From IMG/VR virus record IMGVR_UViG_3300035703_000248, positions 1 through 35,397 of that record: a stretch of DNA of 35,397 bases. One strand, written 5' to 3'. This document shows positions 30,323 to 35,397 of the stretch, one piece after another. Position 1 is the stretch's first letter, and each line of letters starts with the position of its first letter. A program made the position numbers and the translations under genes. Origin of the DNA: a virus. The notes below the pieces were generated by a model that was not told the DNA's origin, searched no databases, and worked only from the letters and a program-made list of their open reading frames with translations.

Positions 30323-31917
30323 TCGCGCCTCCGTACTCGAAAGAACTTCCCATCCCGTTCGAACGTCACCACGCGCGGCGGGTTCGCGTCATTCATCGCA
30401 GCGGCGATCGCGTCGATGTTGTTCTCCAGCGCCCAGCCAGGCGAGGTGCCTGCGCTCTGCGCGATGGTCGCGAGCGTGCGGCGCGCCTTGTCGCCAGCGT
30501 AGCCGGGGTGGAGCACCGTGATGTACTCGTCGATGGGCTTCTCGGAGATACTGCCGTAGTAGCGGACGCGCAGCATTTCGAGACCGCTCGACGCGCTGAC
30601 GTGCCTTCGCCACTCCCAGTCGGTGACGATGAGATCCGAGCCCTCCGCGCCCATGATGTCGTCGTTCCGAAGCGCGAACTTCTTCTCCTTCGGCGGCGGG
30701 AACTCGAAGCCGCACGACGGGCAGACGCGGCACGTTGGGTGCACGAGCTCCCCGCACTCGTCGCACACTTTCACCGGCGCTTCGCCGTCGCCTTCGCCCG
30801 CCTTGTCCGGCGGCTGAACGGCGGTGATGGGGCCGTGCGTGGCGACGACGCCCGCGAAGTCGAGGACGAGACAATGGTCGGTGTGCGCCTTCGGCCTGAG
30901 CCCGCGCCCCGCCATCTGAACGTACAGGCTCGGCGAGAGCGTCGGGCGGAGCATCGCGATCAGGTCGATGTTCGGCGCGTCGAACCCCGTCGTGAGCACG
31001 TTCGCGTTCGTGAGGGCGCGCAGCTCCCCGCGCTTAAACGCCGCTAGGACGCGCTGACGCTCCGTCTTCGGCGTCTCGCCTGTCACGCACGCAGCAGCGA
31101 CGCCTTCGGCCTGTAGGGCGTCGCAAACGTGCTTCGCGTGCTCGACGCCGCAGCAGAAGAAGAGCCACGAACGCCGGGTGCCTGCGAGCGCGAGAACCTC
31201 GCGCACGACGGCGGCGTTTTTGTCGGCGGTATCGACCGCCGCTTGCAGCTCGCTCTCGATGTACTCGCCGCCGCGCTTGTGCACGCCGTCGGTGCTCAGC
31301 TTCGCCTGCGTGACCTTCGAGCGCAGCGGGGCGAGGTGCTTTTTGTGCAGCAGCTCTTCGATGCTTACTGGCTCAATCAGTTCAGCGAAGAGCGCCGGTG
31401 CATCGGTGATGAGTCCGTGCCCAAGGCGCCAAGGTGAAGCCGTTAGCCCGACCACGCGGAGCGCCGGGTTAATCCGCGCAAGGTCGCCGATGAACGTGCG
31501 GTAGCCGCCCTCGTCCTTGTGGCTCACCAGGTGGCACTCATCGATGATGACGAGATCGACGTGACCGACCTCGGCGGCGCGCTTGCGGATCGACTGGATG
31601 CCCGCGAAGGTGATGGGCTCGCCGAGCTCCTTCCGACCAATGCTCGCCGAGTAGATGCCCATCGGGGCGCCCGGCCAATGCTGGCGCATCTTCTCCGCGT
31701 TCTGCTCGATGAGTTCCTTCACGTGCGTAAGCATGAGGACGCGCGTCTCTGGCCAGCTCGTGAGCGCGTCGCGGCAGAGCGCGGCGACGATGTGACTCTT
31801 GCCCGCGCCGGTGGGCAGCACAAGGCACGGGTGCCCGGTCGGGTTCGCCTCAAACCAGGCGTAAAGCTGGTCGATGGCGCGTTGTTGGTACTCGCGCAAT
31901 TGAACGGGGCCGGTCAC
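30316..31917 (-). CDS. Superfamily 2 DECH-box helicase
   Basis: This 533-aa ATP-dependent helicase has motif I PTGAGKS at 35-41, motif II DECH at 126-129, motif III LTASPWR shortly after, and the C-terminal motif VI region QMAGRGLRP. It is followed by a four-Cys zinc ribbon (CDECGELVHPTCRVCPSCGF) near 375-396 and a C-terminal domain of about 130 residues. The layout resembles RecG/RadD-like or type III restriction-like phage helicases used in recombination-dependent replication. GTG 31917 overlaps the nuclease stop (GTGA), so helicase and nuclease are likely made together and may act as a resection pair. Confidence 0.88.
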   Translation of the reverse strand: MTGPVQLREYQQRAIDQLYAWFEANPTGHPCLVLPTGAGKSHIVAALCRDALTSWPETRVLMLTHVKELIEQNAEKMRQHWPGAPMGIYSASIGRKELGEPITFAGIQSIRKRAAEVGHVDLVIIDECHLVSHKDEGGYRTFIGDLARINPALRVVGLTASPWRLGHGLITDAPALFAELIEPVSIEELLHKKHLAPLRSKVTQAKLSTDGVHKRGGEYIESELQAAVDTADKNAAVVREVLALAGTRRSWLFFCCGVEHAKHVCDALQAEGVAAACVTGETPKTERQRVLAAFKRGELRALTNANVLTTGFDAPNIDLIAMLRPTLSPSLYVQMAGRGLRPKAHTDHCLVLDFAGVVATHGPITAVQPPDKAGEGDGEAPVKVCDECGELVHPTCRVCPSCGFEFPPPKEKKFALRNDDIMGAEGSDLIVTDWEWRRHVSASSGLEMLRVRYYGSISEKPIDEYITVLHPGYAGDKARRTLATIAQSAGTSPGWALENNIDAIAAAMNDANPPRVVTFERDGKFFRVRRREW

Positions 31918-32939
31918 GCGAGAATCCTCCCGCCGAACTTCGTGCGCAACCGCACCACGTCGGGGTCGACGCACGCCTGCGGGTTCGCGACGATCTCTGC
32001 CGAGCTGAAGCCGCCGGGGCCGTTGACGACCTCGGCGCCGTCAATGATGAAGACGGGCGACCCGTTGTCGTTCATGTAGGCCATGAGCCAAGGCACAAGG
32101 TCAAAGTGCAGCGCATGGCACTCGTGCGCCTCGCGCATCCAGTCGGTGGGCATCACGTTGTCGCCATGCTTTGCGCACGTCCACGTCGACTCCGGCGTGG
32201 CGGTCGAGTGCGCGCAGGTTCGACAGTTCACTTCCTTCGTTACGCGAGAGCCGTGGCAGAGATCGTGCGCCGAGCACCACTTGCATTCGTACCAAGTCGG
32301 GTCAGTCGAGATCGGCGGCGGCATCTCGTCGGCGATGGCGATGCGCTGCCCGCGCTCAATGGCGCGCTCGGCGTGCTCGCGGTCGAGCTTCACGCGCTCG
32401 GTGTAGATACGATCGTCGTCCTTGCAGACTGCAATGTACAGGGCGCGGTCGACGCCGGTGCCGCGCATGTAGATTTGCATTTGCGTGAAGTGCTTCGGCT
32501 GCGACTTCTCGACGCCATCCTTCTCGACCGCCTCCCACGACTTCTTCGAGTGCGTCTTGATTTCGAGGACGTGCGCAGCCTTCGGGGCCTCCGGCACGCC
32601 TGCGGTGATGATGCCGTCGATGCTTCCCGAGACGTGCGAGCCGAACTCCACGCGCGTCTGGTCAGCGCCCGTCGCGCGCACCTTCATTCCGATCGCGCGC
32701 AGGTCTTCGACGACCGTCTCCTCCTCGCGGTGCCCGCGACGGAAGACGCGCAGGATGCGACCGGGAAACTGCTCGCGCACGGCCCACCTGAAGCTGAGCC
32801 AGAGCTTACGCTCGCACTTCTCGCCGAGCGTCGACGCGCCCATGTGCGGGCGAAAGCACTCCTTGTGCGACGCGCGTTTCGCTTCGTGCGCCGCGTCGAT
32901 GAGCGCGGTGATGGTGTTCTGGGGTTCGGGGATCTTCAT
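31914..32939 (-). CDS. Cas4-like PD-(D/E)XK nuclease with Fe-S-type cysteines
   Basis: This 341-aa protein has the RecB/Cas4 nuclease core: D108 in GSIDG, the E-x-K pair LEIK (E126, K128), and QMQIY (Q153-Y157). One upstream Cys (C42) plus C219, C222 and C228 reproduce the C ... C-x2-C-x5-C layout that ligates a 4Fe-4S cluster in Cas4 and AddB. A second cysteine-rich segment follows (CRTCAHS near 239, WTCAKHGD near 256). A C-terminal part of unknown fold ends the protein. ATG 32939 is preferred to an upstream start because it gives the ATGA overlap. It is probably a 5'-to-3' exonuclease supplying ssDNA to the annealing proteins encoded upstream. Confidence 0.82.
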   Translation of the reverse strand: MKIPEPQNTITALIDAAHEAKRASHKECFRPHMGASTLGEKCERKLWLSFRWAVREQFPGRILRVFRRGHREEETVVEDLRAIGMKVRATGADQTRVEFGSHVSGSIDGIITAGVPEAPKAAHVLEIKTHSKKSWEAVEKDGVEKSQPKHFTQMQIYMRGTGVDRALYIAVCKDDDRIYTERVKLDREHAERAIERGQRIAIADEMPPPISTDPTWYECKWCSAHDLCHGSRVTKEVNCRTCAHSTATPESTWTCAKHGDNVMPTDWMREAHECHALHFDLVPWLMAYMNDNGSPVFIIDGAEVVNGPGGFSSAEIVANPQACVDPDVVRLRTKFGGRILA

Positions 32940-33238
32940 GGGTGCTTCTCCGCAATCAGCGTCGAAAGGCGTACGGCAGCCGACGCAATCACCTTCGGCT
33001 CGATTGCGTAATCCACCGCCCACGCATCGAATCGCGCCGCGATCACCGGCGCGGCGTTGTCCATCAGCAGCGTTCCTTCGGTCGTGTTCTCAAGCATTTG
33101 CGCGCGTCGACAAACGCTCGGATGGCATGTAATCCACACGCACCGCGTCTTCCGCGTCTCGGTGTTGAACCACCACGAAACGTAAGCCTCTTGCGCATCA
33201 ACTTTTGCGCGACACAGGTCGCATCGTATCGTCTTCAT
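32936..33238 (-). CDS. Unknown protein with N-terminal zinc-like site
   Basis: This 100-aa protein opens MKTIRCDLCRAKVDAQEAYV, a typical first half of a zinc ribbon, followed by CVWITCHPSVC near 33-43 that can supply the remaining ligands. The C-terminal half is helical (AARFDAWAVDYAIEPKVIAS). ATG 33238 has an AAGG site upstream. It overlaps the nuclease start by 4 nt. It may be a regulator or partner of the nuclease. Function unknown. Confidence 0.6.
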   Translation of the reverse strand: MKTIRCDLCRAKVDAQEAYVSWWFNTETRKTRCVWITCHPSVCRRAQMLENTTEGTLLMDNAAPVIAARFDAWAVDYAIEPKVIASAAVRLSTLIAEKHP

Positions 33239-33267
33239 GTCTGCCTTCTCGTGCTAAGTGGAACAGC

Positions 33268-33304
33268 GAGGACCGCCGACGAACGCCTTCCGGCGGCGGC
33301 CCTC
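33268..33304 (-). other. Intercistronic hairpin in the minus operon
   Basis: On the minus-strand RNA, GAGGGCCGCCG pairs with CGGCGGUCCUC (11 bp with one G-U pair) around a 15-nt loop. The same arms have an A-C mismatch on the plus strand, so the structure is meant for the minus transcript. No U-run follows. It lies in the 94-bp gap between the DUF669 gene and the 100-aa gene and could stabilise the 3' end of the upstream mRNA or attenuate transcription. Confidence 0.45.
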
Positions 33305-33332
33305 ACTTCTTTGCGTGCGCGCTACGCGCGGG

Positions 33333-33803
33333 TCACTTCGCCCACGGGGGCTTCGGCCCGGCCTTCGCCGGTGCGCCCTTCGCAGCAGCGGGAGCCGGCG
33401 TCGCCGAGCCCTCGAGGCTCTTGTGCCCCTGCACCTCGTTCTGCGCCTCGTAGCCGCCCGAGGCCTCGCGCACCTTGAGCTTCACGCTGACGTTCGCTCC
33501 GAGGAGCTGGTCGGTGTCGTTGACGCGGGCGAGGCCAACGCAGCGGCAGAGTTCCGCGAGCTGCTCGCGCCCGATGGATTCAGCCTTCGGGTTCTCGTTC
33601 CTGACGTTATAGTTCGACCACACCTTGCGGCCCGCGCCGCTCGGCCCCGAGATGGTGTACTCCACGCGGAGATACTGCCCCGTTCCGCTCTTGGTCTGCT
33701 TGACCTCGGCGCCGGTGATGCTGGCCGTGTACCAGCCGGGCGCGAGGACCTCGAAGCTCTTCTCGGTTGCGGGAACGTCGGACGGGTTAAAATCGAATTG
33801 CAT
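33333..33803 (-). CDS. DUF669 protein (SSB-like recombination partner)
   Basis: This 156-aa protein matches the DUF669 pattern: FEVLAPGWYTASITGAEVK near 17-35, KVWSNYNVRNENPKAESIG near 60-78, then QLAELCRCVGL and DTDQLLGANVSVKLKV. The C-terminal 35 residues are a flexible Ala/Pro/Lys tail ending in KPPWAK. DUF669 proteins accompany phage single-strand annealing modules and are thought to be OB-fold ssDNA-binding proteins; the binding here is inferred. ATG 33803 directly follows the 133-aa gene. Residues 23-113 align with the C-terminal half of the HTH regulator at 72-542, making the two proteins partial paralogues. Confidence 0.8.
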   Translation of the reverse strand: MQFDFNPSDVPATEKSFEVLAPGWYTASITGAEVKQTKSGTGQYLRVEYTISGPSGAGRKVWSNYNVRNENPKAESIGREQLAELCRCVGLARVNDTDQLLGANVSVKLKVREASGGYEAQNEVQGHKSLEGSATPAPAAAKGAPAKAGPKPPWAK

Positions 33804-33808
33804 GGTCT

Positions 33809-34210
33809 TCAGTCTTTCTTGATGGGGGCAGTGATTGCGAACGACGGGCGACCCGGCGTCGTGGTGATGGCGCCGAGGAGCGGCGCGGTGATGGTCGGCG
33901 CTGCGCTCTTCCAGGCTGCGGCGTTGATGTCGGCGGACCAGCGAAAGAGCGAGCCGAGGTGCTCGGAGAGGCCGTGCTCGGCGGCGAGTTCCTGCAACTT
34001 GTCGGCGTCGACCTTGCGGTTCATGCGGCCAACGACCTTGATGCTGAAGCCTTGCTCGGTTTTCGCGTTCGTCGTGCCTTCCTTGCCTTCCTCGAGCGCG
34101 AGCAGCTCCACGAGGCGGTCTTCGATCGTCCGTCGACGAGCGACCGCGATCGCCTCGTCGGCCTTCGCGTCGCACCACTGGGCGGAGAGTTCGTCGAGCT
34201 CTTGGCTCAC
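33809..34210 (-). CDS. Unknown protein between AAA ATPase and DUF669 genes
   Basis: This 133-aa protein starts at GTG 34210 in a GTGA overlap with the ATPase stop. It begins with an amphipathic helix (ELDELSAQWCDAKADEAIAV followed by RRRTIEDRLVELLAL), then a strand-rich stretch (GFSIKVVGRMNRKVDADKLQ) and a LFRWSADINAAAWK segment, ending in an ITTTPGRPSFAITAPIKK tail. Proteins of this layout (KA-E--A--RR--IE-R, RK-D---L, F-WK-D-) are commonly found in the same slot in other phages. A recombination accessory role is suggested only by position. Confidence 0.65.
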   Translation of the reverse strand: MSQELDELSAQWCDAKADEAIAVARRRTIEDRLVELLALEEGKEGTTNAKTEQGFSIKVVGRMNRKVDADKLQELAAEHGLSEHLGSLFRWSADINAAAWKSAAPTITAPLLGAITTTPGRPSFAITAPIKKD

Positions 34211-34881
34211 GACGCACCGCCGATCTTGCGAATGACCGCGCCGAGGTCCGGCGACTCCCACGTCTCGAGCTTGCCCGAACGGTCCTTCGCGAGCCATGCG
34301 CCGTCGGGCGCACACTGGAGGCCGCGCACTGCGTTGCCTTCCGCGTCACGCTCGACGCGCAAGGCGAGCACCTCGTCGAAGAAGTACGGCAAGGCTTGCC
34401 CCGTCTTGTTCCCAGGCATCCCTGGCGCGTATGTGATCTTCCCGAGTTCGTCCGTCGTCTTGTCGAGCTTTGCCGTGACGTAGACGTGATGCGTCGGCAC
34501 GTCGCGAAAGGCGCGCACGAGCTCGGCGAGCTGGTCCTGCATGGCGCCGTAGGCTTGGCGCGGGTCTTTCGCCGTGCGCTTCTCCGTCGTGAGGATGACC
34601 TCGGCGATTTCAGAGAGCGAGTCGATCGCGACGCTCTCGAAGCCGCGGGCCTCGTCTGACCCGACGAGCCACGAGTAAGCCTCGTGGAGCTCCGCGATGG
34701 TGCTGATCGTGATGTAGGGCACCTCGTCGTCGGCGAGGCTCAGGAGCCCGCCTTCCGCCGAGAGCACGATGGGCTTCGGCAGCGTGCGAATGAGCGACGT
34801 TTTGCCAGCGCCCGCGGCGCCGTACACGAGCACCTTCACCGCGCCCGCGGCGCGAGAGGTGCGTTTGATTGAGATTGCCAT
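34207..34881 (-). CDS. Sak4-like AAA/RecA-type ATPase
   Basis: This 224-aa protein has Walker A GAAGAGKT at 21-28 and a Walker B region ending at D87 (FESVAIDSLSEI), with a VYVTAKLDK segment and an RVERDAEGNAVRGLQC region further on. It matches the AAA_24/Sak4-type phage ATPases that act as single-strand annealing or recombination mediators together with SSB-like proteins. ATG 34881 is preferred over an upstream in-frame ATG because AAAAGG lies just ahead of it and because the longer version would be read through a hairpin. It heads the recombination block AAA - unknown - DUF669 - nuclease - helicase. Confidence 0.82.
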   Translation of the reverse strand: MAISIKRTSRAAGAVKVLVYGAAGAGKTSLIRTLPKPIVLSAEGGLLSLADDEVPYITISTIAELHEAYSWLVGSDEARGFESVAIDSLSEIAEVILTTEKRTAKDPRQAYGAMQDQLAELVRAFRDVPTHHVYVTAKLDKTTDELGKITYAPGMPGNKTGQALPYFFDEVLALRVERDAEGNAVRGLQCAPDGAWLAKDRSGKLETWESPDLGAVIRKIGGAS

Positions 34882-34930
34882 TTGGCCTTTTCTGCTTTCT
34901 CCGTCGGTCGGGGAATCCGGTTGACGGGGT

Positions 34931-34974
34931 GCACCGGCGGGGCATTGAGCCCCGCTCTCCCTCATGGGCGGTGC
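34931..34974 (-). promoter_or_regulatory. Structured leader hairpin before the AAA ATPase gene
   Basis: An inner perfect stem (GCGGGGC, 34937-34943, with GCCCCGC, 34949-34955; 5-nt loop) is enclosed by a second helix (GCACCG, 34931-34936, with CGGTGC, 34969-34974). The two helices could stack coaxially with a 13-nt strand looped out. The element occupies most of the 99-bp gap before the ATPase gene. It may control translation or transcript ends. No U-run is present. Confidence 0.45.
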
Positions 34975-34980
34975 CGATTT

Positions 34981-35208
34981 TCAGGAGTTCAGCCACGCCT
35001 CGTAAGCAGCGCGCATCTCGTTCTCGTTGCCCTCGACGTAGCAGTCGAGCTCGCCGTCGACCTCGATCCAGCCCTCGGGGGTGGCCGCGAGGGATTCGCC
35101 GACCTGTTCCCAGGTGGCGTAGCCGACGGCCTCGCCGCTGGCGTCGATGAGGCGGAAGGGCGAGAACTTCAGCGTGAAGAGTTCGGCGGGGGCGGCTTCG
35201 AGAATCAT
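34981..35208 (-). CDS. First gene of the minus operon, unknown small protein
   Basis: The protein reads MILEAAPAELFTLKFSPFRL, then DASGEAVGYATWEQVGESLA and GWIEVDGELDCYVEGNE. ATG 35208 is chosen because AGGAA lies 7 nt upstream; ATG 35223 would add five residues but has its purine-rich site too close to the start codon. It is acidic, probably alpha/beta, with one cysteine. As the first product from the minus promoter it would appear earliest in infection, so a host-directed or regulatory role is reasonable but not shown. Confidence 0.65.
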   Translation of the reverse strand: MILEAAPAELFTLKFSPFRLIDASGEAVGYATWEQVGESLAATPEGWIEVDGELDCYVEGNENEMRAAYEAWLNS

Positions 35209-35260
35209 CGTTTCGTTCCTCATCGCCTCGGTCGGGTGATTCCGTTTGGGCGATGTTGAC

Positions 35261-35289
35261 GTTCTAGCTTCGTCGCGCTATGTTGTCAA
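35261..35289 (-). promoter_or_regulatory. Sigma-70-like promoter of the minus operon
   Basis: Read on the minus strand, a perfect -35 TTGACA (35289-35284) is followed after 17 bp by TAGAAC (35266-35261) as -10. Transcription would start near 35254 and reach the first minus gene after a leader of about 45 nt. The element overlaps the plus promoter so fully that one RNA polymerase would exclude another. The same promoter is present at 6-34 in the left repeat copy. Confidence 0.7.
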
Positions 35290-35326
35290 CACTGAGTCGT
35301 TAAAAAAACGACAGGAGACATGTAAG

Positions 35327-35397
35327 ATGCTGACACTAAAAGAGATTCGCAGCGCCCTTGCCGACCGAAGGCTCGACGTGGTGGCCGAAGCGACCGG
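35327..35397 (+). CDS. Partial second copy of the HTH-DUF669 gene
   Basis: The ATG at 35327 and the following 71 bases repeat 72-142 exactly and are cut by the end of the window. It encodes the first 23 residues of the HTH domain. It is the redundant end of a circular or permuted molecule and not a separate gene. Confidence 0.9.
   Translation, partial: MLTLKEIRSALADRRLDVVAEAT

Larger units (their letters stand above)
35256..35397. repeat. Right copy of terminal direct repeat
   Basis: This copy matches 1-142 except for C at 35271 in place of T at 16. It carries a second complete control region: plus promoter 35256-35284, operator dyad 35281-35291 and A-loop dyad 35296-35312. The C removes the TTG that could otherwise serve as an upstream start in the left copy, which argues for ATG 72 as the real start. 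Confidence 0.95.

Noticed and set aside
34207-34965. Longer version of the AAA ATPase starting upstream
   Set aside because: The extra 28 residues are read through the leader hairpins, lack a Shine-Dalgarno sequence and are unlike the family N-terminus. ATG 34881 has AAAAGG just upstream.

Overview
This window is an essentially complete genome of a small, GC-rich tailed phage (Caudoviricetes). Its first 142 bases recur at its end (35256-35397) with one mismatch, so the molecule is circularly permuted, terminally redundant or circular, with a unit length of about 35,255 bp. I see no host genes, tRNAs, rRNAs, CRISPR arrays or insertion sequences. The virion genes have the order, and roughly the lengths, of the phage P22 set: portal, scaffold, coat, gp4, gp10, needle position, gp7, gp20, gp16, tailspike. 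It is therefore probably a podovirus with a P22-like virion. The host cannot be named; base composition, a spanin-like lipoprotein candidate and a P22-type tailspike suggest a GC-rich Gram-negative bacterium. No integrase, excisionase or CI-like repressor was recognised, so it is probably lytic.

Layout. Two long operons diverge from a compact control region (about 35209-35255 joined to 1-71) and meet head-on at 24368-24371. The control region holds two near-consensus sigma-70 promoters pointing in opposite directions and built from the same ~34 bp, with an 11-bp palindrome on elements of both. The plus operon starts with a helix-turn-helix protein whose C-terminal half resembles the phage's own DUF669 (SSB-like) protein, then a Toprim primase-helicase. 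An array of eight GGTACC palindromes follows (2541-2655). After it come the terminases, portal, scaffold, coat, a strong intrinsic terminator, tail hub and needle genes interrupted by a fibre-like island, three ejection proteins, the tailspike and a lysis cassette ending in a glucosaminidase-like endolysin.

The minus operon is the replication/recombination and early-accessory operon. It encodes a Sak4-like AAA ATPase, a DUF669 protein, a Cas4-like PD-(D/E)XK nuclease with an Fe-S-type cysteine pattern, a DECH-box helicase and a VRR-NUC nuclease. After these comes a long chain of small genes, mostly joined by 4-nt start/stop overlaps. The chain includes several small proteins with paired cysteines and an unusual Gly/Tyr/Asn-rich low-complexity protein.

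Working model (inference). The HTH-DUF669 protein controls the shared divergent promoter and may couple promoter choice to replication state, because its C-terminal domain is related to the DUF669 protein made from the opposing operon. The most unusual elements are this switch, the helically spaced GGTACC array next to the terminase genes, and the GY-rich protein.
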